A DNA stretch of 64,000 nucleotides, from NCBI GenBank assembly GCA_023846275.1, contig JAIUJO010000157.1, forward strand, positions 1,018,983 to 1,082,982, read 5' to 3'. Positions 15,181 through 28,260 of this stretch are shown here, piece by piece. The translations under genes were made by a program, and so were the position numbers. How positions within the stretch are numbered: the first letter of the stretch is position 1; every line of letters begins with the position of its first letter. The notes under the pieces are model-generated. The model worked only from the letters and a program-made list of their open reading frames with translations. It did no database searches and was not told the DNA's origin. The DNA comes from Vanilla planifolia (lineage: Eukaryota; Streptophyta; Magnoliopsida; Asparagales; Orchidaceae).

Positions 15181-18100
15181 AAGATTAAATGAGGCAAATT
15201 TAGGAATGCAACATAACAAAATCAAAGTGATGTTTTGCTTACACAAGAGAACAATTAGAGTTTCAAAGAGATGTAAAATTCAAAGGAAAAAATTTAAAGA
15301 AATGAGACAAATTATATGCTTAAGTAGTATTCAAAGATACTAAGAAAATTGAGTGTAAAATTCCTCATTATCAAATGTTGGTATCATTTCAAATATCTCA
15401 AAAATTAGCTCACCAACTTATTAAAAAGGGATTAAAATATAAAAAAGATTATTTAATTAGATTGAACTCATCAAGCGGAGTTCAACGATATCTATTTCAT
15501 CTCAATCTAACCTCATTTTGAATTATTGTAAATTTTATAAAAAATAATGTCAAATTAATAATAAATAATAAATTTAATATTAACTAAATATATTTTTAAT
15601 TATGAAATGAGATAAATCGAAGTAATTTAATATAAAAAAATCAAATCATTTCGAAGTTCACAAAAGTGGTGATTTAGAGTACATAGTAATTAGCCAAATC
15701 AAAGCAAGAATTTTAAGTAGTACGATAAAATATAAGGTCAAATTGCATTCTAAGATACAACGAACATAGCTTGTAAAATCCTTGACCTATAAATTCGTAA
15801 CAAAACAAAATATCTTGAAACATATGTTGAAACAAAAAAACATTAATTAAAAAAAATGAATATTTAATTCGATATAGCTCATTCTGAATATAGTATTTAT
15901 GTTTGTTTTATCTCCATCAAAGTTTGTTCAGAAACACTTTAAATTACTAGTTTACATAAACATAAAAAAATTAAATAATTATTTTAATATTAAATAGATT
16001 TATGTTAAACTTAAAATAAGAAAACTTAAAGATACGTAAGTCAACAAACTAAATAGAATGAAAGGTCACACGAGAGGAGAATTGTTATTTCATAATAGTA
16101 AAACCAAATCAAAGAGAAAAAATAGATAAAGTAAATTAATTATATGAAAATGCACATTGCAACATACTAGGGAGATACTCTCACACCCCCGATCATAAAT
16201 TTTGTTTGAAGGGAATGAATAATAATATCTTGGAAGAGCATCAAAAAAATTTTAAAAATATGAAAATTAATATTTAATTATCTCTTTGAAATGAATCTAT
16301 TGATATTTTTTCTAGATCAGACTTATTTTTGGATTACTATAAATTACCAAAGTAAATGGGAATAAAAGATAATATAAATATTGATTAAATCTACGTAATA
16401 TAAACAAATAAGTCGACGTAAAGGTTGCCCAACTGGGGAATAGGGTTTCTTTGCAAAATACATAAATCAAAGAAAAAATATTGCATAAAAGAGATGGATT
16501 GTACTCAAAATTTTCACTCTGATATATTAAGAAGATTTATTCTAACAATCTCGATTACCAAATCATGTATTAAACAACATATCTCACAAAAAATATAAAA
16601 CCCAAGTAAATTAAAACTTTTAAAATAAAATAAATCCACTTTTAATTAGATACAGCTTACCAACACGAGTTCGATAATGTTTGTTTTCTCTGAATCATGC
16701 CTCAGTTTAAATTAATATGAATTAAAAAATAAATAAGTATAAATAGATGTAAATTATTATTACAAAATTTAACTAGATAAATATTACCTAAAAATCTAAT
16801 AAATTGAAGTAATGTAATATAGGACATAGTTGGTGTAAATATCACAGAATTGTAGAATTAGAGTTACATAGTAGGATGGCCAAATCAAAGCAAGAAGACT
16901 TGAGGAAATTGGAAGAATAGTTGAATTTTGGATTCCAAGATATAACAAAATTTGAGCATAACATACTTTATCATCAAATAACGATAAAATCCAAGAGCAT
17001 AAGATTTTGAAAAAAAATACAAAAATGAGAATATGATTGGGTAGATGTCATTGAGATGAGTCTAACCACATCTGTTCTGGCTTGGTCTCATTTTGACATA
17101 TTACTAATTATAAAGTAAATATGCACATAAAATATTAAACTATTATTTTATATATTTTGTAAATCTATAACAAAACTAGACTAAGACAAGTTGAAGCAAT
17201 GCAGTATGAGAAAATTTAATTTTAATAAAAGTTGCATAACAAAAGAATTAGTATTTTTTAGTAATACAACAAAATAAAAAAATATTAAAAAATGAAATAA
17301 AATTTTTGGGAAAACTAAGTATTTAAATTCTAAGGAGATCTTCCATAACAAACTTGTGTTAATCTAAGTGTCAAGTAAACAATTCAAAAAAATAAAAAAA
17401 TTAAAGAAAAATACAAAAAATATTGAATAAGAAAGAGCTTGTCAAGATGAGTCCAACAAGTTCAGTTCATCTTTGTCAAATCTCTTTTTGAAGCCTTGCT
17501 AATTAACTATATAAATATGCCTAAATAATAATAAATTATTATTCTAATTTTAAGAAAATTCATTAATGTTGAAATGCAATAATGTTATGAAAAGTTTTAA
17601 CAAAATCATTGGATTTAAAGCTCACATGATAGTAGATTTATAGATACATAGTAAAATAACCAAATCAAGGCAAAAAAATTTAAATTATTTAAGAAAGTTG
17701 CATTTGAAAATATTAGGAGGAATGAGTGTAAAGGCTCTTGTCATCAAATAACTTAAGAATTAAAAACTCCCATAAAGTACGCGAAACCTTAAAAATAAAA
17801 AGTTCAAAAAGAAAAAGGTGTAAAGAAATAAATAATTAATTCTATTTTGATAAATGAGACAAGTCCAACAACATTTGTTTTTCCTCAATCAAAACTCATT
17901 TTAAATTACTGCAAAAACTTAAATAAAATAATCATAAAAATAATAAATTATTTTCTTAATATTTAATATATATGCATTGGATCAAAATTAAGATAGTTTG
18001 AAGTAGTCTAATATATCCAAAAGAACGTGATGTGGCAGTCATATGAGAGGAGATTTACAATAGCAATCTAATCTAACCAAATTTAAAAATAACTTTAAAA

Positions 18101-18306
18101 ATAAGATAATTTTTTTTAGATTTGTATATCAACATACTATGGAGATTGAGCCAAACATGTTCGATCATGAAAACACGTAAGAATTAAAATGCATCTAAAT
18201 TGGGGTAGAACCACAAATAATAAAAATTTGAAAATGTAAAAATTTTTTATTAGTTGAACTCATCAAGATGAGTCAAAGCCCTTGAAAATAATATGTTTAA
18301 AAATAA

Positions 18307-18345
18307 TGTATATATATATATATATAAATATATATATAATTATAT
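18307..18345. repeat. (TA)n microsatellite
   Basis: TA-rich run with a few interruptions at a point where two satellite monomers are out of phase (boxes near 18,245 and 18,340 are only about 95 bp apart). It may mark an indel or recombination junction. Confidence 0.8.
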
Positions 18346-19590
18346 AGAGCTTGTCATGGTAAATCTAATGATGTTTTCTTCGTCAAGATCTATTCTCATT
18401 TGAAATTGCTATGAATTAATAGGGAAAATAAGCTTAAATAATAATAAATTAATATTTTAGTATTAACCTAAAATATATTAAACAACAAAATGTGATAAAA
18501 TGAATTAATTTAACTTAACTAAATAAAGACATGGTTAAAGTCAAACTAGAGGAGATTTTGTATTAGATTATAATACAACCAAAAAAAGGCAAACATTTTG
18601 AAGAAATGAGATAATTGGTTCCAAAATATTCCTTTTAAAGGTACAGTGGAGGTGTCTGTAAAATTCTTGATCACTAAATAAGGTTGAACTCAAATTGTCT
18701 CATAAAACATTTCGAAGCTTAAGAAAAAATTATTTGAAATAATAAAAATGATTATTTAATTTGATCGAGCTAGTCCAGATGAGTTCAATAATATTTCTTT
18801 GTCTCTCTAAGAGTTTATTTGAACTTTTGGTAACTATAACATAACAAAGAAAAATAAATTATAAAGTACACTTTTAATAATAGCTAAAGTTTAATTAAGC
18901 TAAAATGAGATAAATTGATGCAATGTAAAAGAACAAAATTTAAAAACTATAAAATTTACAATAGAGTAGATGTAGAATTTCAAATTGATATAACAAATTC
19001 AAAAAAAAATTGAAGAAATGAGAAAACTATATGTGATGAGATACTATGGGTGCAGCATCTTAATCATTGAATAAGATGCAAATCAAGAAAATATATTATT
19101 AATTTACTATAAATAAAATATCTATTAAAACTAAAATAAGGTAATTTGAAATAATGTGTATGACCAATTAAAACTGATGTAAAGGTGAAATGAGAGAAAA
19201 GCTTGACTTCCATTATAGCATAACTAAATCAATGTTAATTGGAAGAAATAAGATAAACATAATGAGAAAGTAACATTACAAGATATAAAAGGGATTGATA
19301 AAGCTCACCAAGATGAGTTCAACAACTGGTTTTTGTCTCGATTGTCCCTCGTTAGCAATTACTATAAATTACCACGCACATAAGCATAAATATTAATAAA
19401 TAATTATTTAAATGTCAATAAAATATTTTTTAAATTTGAAATAGAATAAATTGAAGATATGTAATACCAAATCAAAATGACATGATGGTGACTTGAGAGG
19501 AGAATTAATGTTTCATATAAATATAACCAAATAAAATAAAAACTTTAGAGTTGATGATGAAATTTGAATGAGAAATTTGCATTCCATGGT

Positions 19591-22500
19591 ATTAATGAAA
19601 CATGACCTATTGATGATTTTAGCATATAATAAAGAAAAATGCTTATAAATTTTTTTGGCATATGTGAATAAACTAAAGAGTATCTTTAATGATAAGAGGT
19701 ATACTTATCAATAGAATATAAGGTAGCAATGAGGGTGATATTAGCTTTATAGTTTCTTACTTTTGCTTATATTGTTGTGTTAGAATTTTGTTGATATTTG
19801 ATGCATGAGATGTTGTGACAATTATATGTATTCATTTGATATTTGGTAAAATGATTATTTTTAATTTCATTGTAAGAACTATTTAAATTATGTGAGTCAT
19901 GACTTTGTGAAAGAGATTTAAATTGTTATTTTTTTACCAATCATCTTGTTTTAAAAAATGATAAAAAGGTTTTCCAAATAAAAAATATTTTTTCAAGATA
20001 AAGATTTTCTGTTTCTCAAAAAGTAAGAATTAAAATTTTTGATAGTCATATAAGGGGCGCTTAAGTGTGGTACTACTTGTTTATGCTCAAGATTGCATGT
20101 GTATGCAAGCAAAGTTTCTATACAAAAACATGCAAAAAGAATTTATGAATTCATCAACCAATTGGAAAAGAGTATCTTTTCATCTTAAGATAAGAGTAGC
20201 TTTCTAAAGTCAAGCAACATTAAGTATCACACCATGTATAGGTCGAGTGGTCAATTTAGCATAAACGATGCATAAAATTAATGCAATATCTTTGCTTATA
20301 ATATTAAGTTCCATTCTTGCACTAATTGTGACAAGCCATTTTCACACAAAAATTTGGTAAGTACATAGGCTAAGTTGATTTAGATTATCATACAATATTG
20401 TGCTAACATTGTCAATTGAAATGGGTTTCAGGCAAAACATCTTTTTTAGAAGATCATGTTTGTTGACACAAAATAGTGTAACAAGCTTACCAATTGAAAG
20501 TGTAAATTCTCCCTAGAGATGAGATATCCATGTCGATAAATAGTCTTTTCATGAGAATTAATTAGGATTCTAGTCGTGTCAAATTTAATTCAAAGGTTTG
20601 TGACTGAAATTACATCCCCAACTTTATTTGCTACAACTTTTATTGGACTTAAGATATCTAATAACCTAATCTATTTACTCTAACTTGTTTAAGTTGTGAA
20701 ATTATGAGAAAATGTTGTGAAAGTACCTTAATAAGTATAGGTGCCATGGGCTTCTTGTAAAAGGGTGAAAAAAGGCCAAGTTTGAGGGAGTTGATGTAGC
20801 AAAGGTTTGTATAAATGCAAAAAATTTAGTTTTTAAGAGTGTCACCATTATGTTTACTTGTTTTGACATCAATTTTAGCAATATTGATCATTTATATGAA
20901 GAAGACATTGAAATTCTTTCTTAATAAACAGCATAATGGTATTTTGATAGTTTATAATGCAAAAGCTGAAAACTAGCAAGCAATGCATTGTTTATTCATT
21001 GCATAAAATACTCCATGGTGTCCATTCTATTTGAATCAAATTATCATTTGTTGCTACTTGGAACATCTTCATCTTTTCTGGTCTCAAAGGAATGATATAA
21101 ATGCTTTATTTCCTTGGGCATATTTTGTGTTGGATGATGAGTTAGTCTTAAACTAGGAAACATTGGGGGATGTTGTGGTATTAGATTTTTGACTTGAAAG
21201 TCCATTGAGTTTCTGTAGTGTTACTATACAATGAAAATTATATACAATCAACCAAGGTGTTTCTATATGTGATATAGTACTGTTATGCATCTTTGGCTTT
21301 AAATAATTAAATGCACAATAAGATAAAACTCATTATCCTTGAATGGACAAATCTATTTTGAACACCTAATGATTTGCAAAGTTACTTGAGCCAAGTTTGA
21401 CCTGAGCTACTTAAGTACAGCATTCATGCCAACGACATATTCAAATTACGTGAATAACACCATTAGTTGTTCTTTTACCAAATATCGAATTAGTTATTAT
21501 GCCTAAATAATTAATTTAACAAATTATTTTTAATTTTTATTCTTGTAAATATGGAACTTGGAAAATTATATCATAGATTTCTTTTATTTCCTCACTAAAA
21601 CCTTAGCATTAATTAATCAATTAACTAAAAAAGAAAATTAGAAACCATAAGATAATATATGAGAGGATTCACAGGATGCGGTGAAGAAGAAAAGGAAGAA
21701 TGGCAAGCTGAGGGATAAGGACGTGAACTCATAGTAGTCGAGTATGGTGGAATCGATGACAATCAAGAACATTGTGACCACTTATGGTAGTGGCTAATGG
21801 AGCTCCTTTGTTGCAAGGAGGAGGCTACGGCTTTAAGAAATGATGAAACAAACAAAGGAAGCAGAAAGTGTTGTAGATGAAGGCAATTTTGATCTACAGT
21901 AAAATGGTTACTTGGATGGAAAGCAAATTAGTGGAGATTTAGTCACGAAAATTCTTCTTGGTTAAGAAGTGGATCTTAGTTGAGAGGTAGAGGAACATTG
22001 TAGCGTCTAGCCTTATTGCTTTAGGATGATTACAATTTTTTTGTATTATAATAAAGCCATATTTGTTTCTCAAGTGCCAAACAGGCTAGCCTTTGATTTA
22101 TATGATATAATTGATATTGTTGAGGTTGTATATAGGGTGAACATGATAGGATTGTGTTGAGGAAGTTCAAATATTTTATAATTATAAATGTGTCTTACAA
22201 AATTAGCCAAAGTGTTAAGAAAATGCATGATGACTTGTCTCAGGGTGGAGCTTGCTTCGAGAGATAGTTTAACTTAACCGATGAAGCATATCTATGATCT
22301 TGAGATCTTTCTAAGCATGTCGATTTGTTATCGAGGAGTGTTAGAGTCGATTGATAATTTAGTTGAAGGTGTCGATTATGAAGGCTAATCATTAGTAGGA
22401 AGTTATTGATACTCGTGTGATAGAGAGAAGCTATCAATTTTCATGTCATAATTTTTGCTGAAAAGCAAATGAAGGTAGCTTGTTCATGTCGATATTAATA

Positions 22501-25500
22501 TCATCATCATCTATTCGTACTTTTGATAAACAATCTTTATGCATTTTAGTTGACATAGATATTTGGTTTCCATTTTTTGTTTTGGTAGGTCGATATATGT
22601 ACCTTTCTCTCTTCTTAATCATCAAATACTTATACAATTTTTTAAAATTGGTTTCTTTATATAATTACTTTGTGGCTTTTTTTTCTTGGTAGCACATATT
22701 TCCTTGAATTCTACATACTTATACACTTGAGTCATGTTTTATAAGAAAATTAGTTCTTAACCAATATTTCTTCTTCCTGTTCATACCAAAGAGATGATTT
22801 GTAATTTTGGGCACACTTCTTAGATCTTGTAAGCACTAACTCAGTTTTATTACCAATATATTTGACAATGTTATCTTGCATAGGATTTGTATTTTGCTTT
22901 ATCTCCTAGAAAATAAATCTAAGACTTTTGTTCTTGAATAAATTTCTTTTTTTATCTTTAAGTTAATATTTTCTATCCTTGGGTAATTCATTTGTTTTAT
23001 CTCTTGAACTTTTTAAAGTGGACATCTTTGATCATTAATTGATGTTGGATGGTCAAACATTTCATGGTATCACTTAAAATCTTTACAATCTAAAAGTTCT
23101 TTTTCCCTCTTTATGAAACAATCATTTGTTTAAGATACTTTTATTTTCAAGTAATTAATGCTCCTTTTGTTTCTTAAAATAATAGAGCAATAAAAAAATC
23201 ATATGCTAAAGTGAAGTAAAAAATAATTTTATTTTTGTTTATTAACTTTCCCATTCTATAACCGTCAAGGTGTTGTTTAAATTCTTTTTCTTATTACATA
23301 CATGCTATTTAAGTATCTTAAAATTAAAAATGTTTTGATGGATGCTTAGTGTTAACTTTTCCAAATCCATGTAAACTTTTCCTTAACATATTTAAAACTT
23401 CTTTAGGAGTGGTCATTGCCAGCATTTACAGCTTGCTTTGTTATAATGATCTTTGAAGCTATGATCCTTTCACTAATCCTCATAACATCTATTACACCAT
23501 TTAAATTTTTATTCAAAATTATGAAAATTATTTTTCTATCATGTTTCTATCTTAATTGTTAGAACTTAAATCCTAAAGTATTAAATTCTTTTGTCTTGTC
23601 TCATATCTACTTAGCTTTTGGAACACACAACATTTATATTTCATTGGATAATTATATTCAAAAATTCTATCAACTTTCTATCTAAAGTACATATTTTTTA
23701 AATATCCTATAATAATTCTTGGGTCTTGGACTGACTTTTTTATTCAGTCATCCAAGATAATGTCGTAGCTCTTGTTCATTTAAGACAAAATCTAGGTGTA
23801 TAGAGCTCGTGCTCACTTGTCACTTTATTCACACAATAATACGCATTCCTTCCAAGGGATGCAATAACATTAATGCAATTTTGTTTGTGCTTCATGTCAT
23901 TTTTTGGTTAGTTTAACATATGTTCTGAATTCCATAACACAACCCTTCACTTCATTTAAATAGAATCGAGACTTGGAAGAAAGCTGTCGAACTAGTAGAT
24001 AGTTTTAGAATGTGCAATTCTATGGTTTGATTGTCTGATGTGTTGAACTAATAGATTGAAAAGTGTGGTAGAGTAGTTCTTAGGCTAGCATGTGTTTTCT
24101 ACATTAAATTAAGGTTCAATGATATTGGACAACCTGCTTAACTTTTATTACATGCCAATCCATGTCCAAACATGTGATTAATCAATCTAAAAAGACTTTT
24201 AAAGAAGATAGCAAATAATTAGATTTATGTGGCAATTTTTCAACAAAGATAGAAAACATGGGCCATCCATAAAATGAACTTTGCATGCTGCACTAGAATC
24301 CATATTATGTAGTGAAGTGATCACATGAGATCTCAAGAAATTCAAGAAATCATCAGTGAAGAGTAACTGTGACTAGATATTTTCTTAGAAGGAAGTACAT
24401 ACTTCAGTGCATGAACTTACCAAATGTAAGAATTCGAAGAACAATGGAGATGATCCTTTCTATAAAAATACAGATCAAAGAAAGAAAGCAGCAAAAATAG
24501 AATTGTAGCCTATAGGAAAGCCATGCATAATGAATGAGAGAAAGAAAACTAGAAATAAAATGTCGGAGTAACTAAACTCCACAAATCCTTGATATGCACT
24601 CAAAACTTAACAAACCTTGGACTCACTACTTGAGATCTTAGTCATTGCTTCTGAAGAGTTCTATCCAGAGTTACTAGACTTGATCCCTTGATCATTGTCT
24701 AACACTTTTTTAGGCTTCCAGTTCATCTCATTTAGCTTGGCACCTTTAATTATTTAAAGTGTTGTTAGTTCAGTGATAATATTATGTAATTGGAATTCAA
24801 GAAATTGGACATGAGCTCAACAAGCATATATACCAGTGTCTACTAGTTTATTAAATTCTTTGCTGTGGTCCATATCAATTATAAATATCTGGTATGTTAA
24901 CATTGAAAAAATGTGATTTATAATTTATGTTAATCATAGAGGAGTATATTTGACGCTGGTTCTTGGAAATATTAATGTTGGGAGGATAGTGAAAGAAAAT
25001 CGCAAACAACTCTTATATGGAGGTATCAAATTTTTTTATGCAGCAAGTTTTCTTTCGAGATTATAAAATCAAAGAGGCATTTAGAAACAATGTTTGATGA
25101 AAACAATTCCTTTCATAAGGAATGTTGTTTAGCTTTTAAAAAAGGCCTTGGGAAAGTTTTTTGGATGGCTCAAGGGAAGAATGAGGTGTACTACATTATG
25201 ATGTTAAGGTCATATCTTAAGGTCACTTGGTCAAACAATGCTTGATCTTTGTTCCACATGGATTAGCCAAATTTTTTCTTTGTTGTAGTCATATTATATA
25301 AATGTTTTACTTTTGAGTGCTCATATTTTTCAAGGCACCACAGAAAAGTGGAGGAAATATGGTTTGAGTTGTAGCTTATTCTTGAATATAGACTATAGCT
25401 TAAACTAATAAAATTATATAAATGGAGTCCTCACTAAATTCTATTTTGATTTTCATTTAAATAATGATTTTTTAGAGAATCTTTTGTTGTAGATCATATC

Positions 25501-25790
25501 ATATGTATTTTTTGCATTGTAGAATATGTCAAAAGTTTTCGTTGGATTAGCCTGCAAACTTCGATATTATTTTATGTGAACTTAAGAATTTTAATCTATT
25601 GAATTCAATTCCTTCATTTTTACATAAGTTCCTCTTGTTTGATGCACTCAAATAGGTATAGTTTTCTTAAACTTATATTTCATTTTATGATTTATCTTTT
25701 CTTCCAGCAATTGAATTTGGTTAAGTGTATATGTTGTAGTTAGTATTTTGAGTAATAACTATTTTACATGATATTTCTTATCGATAAAAT
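19591..25790. other. Left-arm sequence upstream of the kinesin exons, no gene recognised
   Basis: No ORF here is conserved well enough to call. Two stretches stand out because they are conserved in the other copies. One is 21,660-22,640, matching about 53,900-54,900 inverted; it has a frame reading 'YDIIDI.EV.YRVNMI' near 22,095-22,150. The other is about 24,950-25,230, present in all three copies. Either could be an upstream exon or an older element. I could not find the kinesin N-terminal exons (the region before NGTVFA). Confidence 0.5.
24950..25230 (+). other. Three-copy conserved segment, possible degraded coding exon (left copy)
   Basis: The left copy matches about 51,380-51,650 and about 63,060-63,330, both on the minus strand. 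In the right copy the frame is open for 77 codons (51,648 down to 51,415), with residues such as LVLGNI, KLFFATSFSE, QAFKIEPWKS and DGSRE. The left and third copies preserve pieces of the same reading, including LVLGNI and DGSRE, but are broken by stops. It lies about 0.6 kb before the first kinesin motor exon in each copy. I do not recognise the protein. It could be a 5' exon of the same gene, a separate gene relic or a transposon fragment. Confidence 0.4.
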
Positions 25791-27318
25791 GTTTTGCTAA
25801 CTGGTACAGTTTTTGCATCTGGAGAAACAAGCTATGGTAAGACATATACTATGAGAGGATCTGCCAGCCAATCGAGAATCATACCCCTTTCTGTTCATGA
25901 GTTATTCAGAATTCTTCAAGAGGTGGTTTACTTTACAACTATAAATACTTCCTGCCTTTTTTTATGAGTATTTTTTCATAATTTATTATCATTATTTTTT
26001 AAATTTTTTTGGCATGTTCCTTTTAGAGGATTATTTTTTTATCATAATTTTTGGCTTTAATTGAACTTGCCTTTTTGAACTAATTTAATAGTTTAACATC
26101 CATGTCCTCATTTACTGCATAGAAGTCCCTTACAATTAAAAATGTTTCTCATCTACCAGGCATAGATCTACTAGTAATTATTACCTTAACGTTTCATGTC
26201 TAAAAGAAATCAAAGTTTATGGAAAAATTAGTTTAATCTTGTACTATCTGAATAGCAACTCAGCTTTATTTTTTTGTCATTTAGAAAGTGGATAGAAAGT
26301 TCCTTGTTTGAGTGTCTTACATGGAGATATATAATGAGAAGTTCAAAAACTTGTTGGCTCCTGGGCATCGAAAGTTGCAAATTAACAAATCACTTGAGAT
26401 ATATTTCTAGTTCATTCAATATGGTTCTATGTTGCATCAAAAGAACTTTATTTATTTCTATTTGAACTATAAGTTCTACCTTATTTATGAAGAGGGGAAT
26501 ATATTTTGATAGTTTGAAAGAGTAGATTATTACCTCCCCCATGCAAGTTGTTCAACTCATGGAATTTGGTCAATGTAAGGCTAAAACGTAATTTCCTCAT
26601 TTCACTTATATCGTAGTAGCATTGCAACATAAGGGCACAATTTCTTTTGTTTTACAATTCATTGACACATTGAGGAGACAAACATGAACCTTTCAGTAGC
26701 CGCTCCCATAGAATTTTTTGCATGGCATGTATGTTTTTTGGTTATAGTGCTTTCTGTCGACCTTTTTTTAAGTAGGTCAACTAATTAAATTTAATTCCAG
26801 ATTGTTGAAAGTAGGGAGAGAAGTGGAGAAGATGATTAAATTAATTGTTTTGATGTTGTTCATGTATCTATTCTAGTATGTTGTTTTGGTAGCAAAATAA
26901 TCATGCTTTTGTTTTGTTTATTTGTCATCTTTTATTCTTTTTTTGGAATAATTCTTGATGGTCTGCATAATGTTTTCTTTTTCTTTTTGATTGAATTTTG
27001 TTGATCTCGTTGGATCAGAACGGGCTGTTAAAGTAGTTGTAGAAGGTGTGCACTTGTGAGAAGGCTCATGCATAAATTAGTGCTTGATGTCCCTTGGTAC
27101 CATAATTAAGAAACAAAGTGATGGTGTTGAAAGCCAATAGTATGGTGCATCATTATATTTTTACTTTTCAATTATATGGCTCGCGTGTTGTTTCTCATGG
27201 AGGATTGTGATCTAGTAATCATGTAACACATCTTGATAGCATGTTAACTCGCATTTTGCAGCCTTCTCTTGATGGAAATGCAAATACTGCTATGATTTGT
27301 AACATCACCCTCCCACAG
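25790..27318 (+). pseudogene. Kinesin-7 (KIN-7N/CENP-E-like) motor-domain pseudogene, left copy
   Basis: Seven degraded exons of a plant kinesin-7 motor, a microtubule motor of mitosis. Exon A is 25,803-25,922 and reads GTVFASGETSYGKTYTMRG, containing the ATP-binding P-loop GxTxxGKTYTM. Exon B is 26,291-26,398 (VSYMEIYNE, LLAPGHRKLQI), with an in-frame TGA. Its donor is GAG|AT where the other copies have GAG|GT. Exon C is 26,491-26,574 (RGIYFDSLKE, stop, SPMQVVQLMEFGQ), with a good GTAAGG donor. Exon D is about 26,658-26,726 (HIEETNMNL then SSRSH after a frameshift; switch I). Exon E is 26,801-26,875 (IVESRERSGED, stop), with acceptor TTCCAG. Exon F is 26,994-27,140 (NFVDLVGSERA; switch II). 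Exon G is 27,229-27,318 (LTRILQPSLDGNANTAMI). The order and motifs match the KIN-7N family. The next exon (DETKSS) is missing: the copy stops at the arm border. Several stops and frameshifts make it non-functional. Confidence 0.88.
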
Positions 27319-27961
27319 CTTATTCAATTTATTAGATTTAAATTTACCTAGGAATTTACTGCATGAATTCCCATATAGCTTGTGCAATTGACTTGACAAT
27401 AGTTAAAAGATAAGGTTGTGGGTTGTTAAGGTCATCAAAGATACTTAACATAGTAGATGTAAATTAAAATTAAATAGGACCTTATAAGATTTGGCTAAAA
27501 GTATTATATAGTTAAGCCACTAACTTGTGTAGCCTAAAATCATTTTATGCTATCCATATCCAACTTTATCTGTTCAAGGGACAAAAATCAGTTGGACATA
27601 TACAAAGAACACATGTTGAGTTTATTGAAGTGCTTGATTTGTCTTTAAGGTATTTTCATCTTGAGCCCTCATTAGTAGATTTTTTTTTTCAATTTGGCAA
27701 TAGTAGAAATGAAAGTGTGGAAATGGCAAGAAGCAAAGGAACAAGGCGGAAGGAGAAGAGCATTTTTTTTATAAATAGATTGAATTCTCTAAGAATCAAT
27801 TCAAGTGGTTTTGAATTCATGAACTTATAATTCTTAGAATTCCCTAAATTTTTCAAATTTTTTACTTTTTAAGAGCTCTGATTTATTTCATAGATCCTCA
27901 TCATCCTTTTTTTATAGATGTTTAGGTATAATATTTAATTATAAAACCAAAAGGATGTGAT

Positions 27962-28260
27962 TTGGATAAAAAATTTAAAATTCTACCCTTGTTCTTATCT
28001 ATCTGCTCGCTAGCACCTGAAACCCTACATCTGTGCACCTATGTCAGTGGGCTGTCCAGTAGACTGGTTACTATTTTTGCACGCAAAACATGTATGCAGT
28101 TGGTCATTACACGTGTGCCCCCCATGCAAGTGCACTTGCCTGAATTATCGTGCCCTTTTTCAAGTGCTAATGCATCTTCACATGCGGCGCTTGGCTATTG
28201 CACTGTAATGCTTGCGTTGACAGCCTGAAGCATGTCTTCGGGTATCACCAGAAATTGCTC
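27962..28260 (+). other. GC-richer segment conserved in three copies (left copy)
   Basis: A small, relatively GC-rich island in very AT-rich DNA. It has an 88-codon open frame at 27,962-28,228 with residues such as LVTIFARKTCMQLVIT. Its counterparts are at 48,605-48,908 and 60,002-60,330 on the minus strand. In the third copy the matching frame reads VVTIVARKTCIQLVIT. In the right copy the frame has shifted. It lies downstream of kinesin exon G, in what would have been the following intron. It may be a fragment of an old transposon; no family is recognised. Confidence 0.4.

Larger units (their letters stand above)
7626..19590 (-). repeat. Satellite block 3, reverse orientation, monomer about 390 bp
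   Basis: About 30 diverged monomers, the reverse complement of the 773-7,625 block. The box 'agctcatcaagatgagtccaa' and its variants recur near 8,060, 8,480, 8,885, 9,650, 10,055, 10,690, 11,745, 12,900, 13,690, 14,705, 15,470, 15,885, 16,660, 17,440, 17,850, 18,245, 18,770 and 19,295. Each monomer also has 'gtcacatgagaggagatttagag', 'gcattccaagatactaaggag' and 'ataataaattattatttaatatta' elements. Some units are truncated or out of phase (for example near 10,270 and 18,340). The block ends at 19,590, at the first base of the kinesin-bearing inverted-repeat arm. No coding potential. Confidence 0.9.

Noticed and set aside
22240..22692. Three overlapping short ORFs on both strands
   Set aside because: They are mutually antisense, contain simple sequence (TATATGTACC, ATCATCATC), and have no matching open frame in the right arm.
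26274..26465. 63-codon ORF starting MSFRKWIESS
   Set aside because: It is the wrong frame across the kinesin MEIYNE exon; the homologous reading is one base over.
27525..27830. 101-codon ORF
   Set aside because: Counterparts in the right arm (49,106-49,294) and third copy (60,539-60,775) are frame-broken at different points and no family is recognised. Treated as intron sequence.
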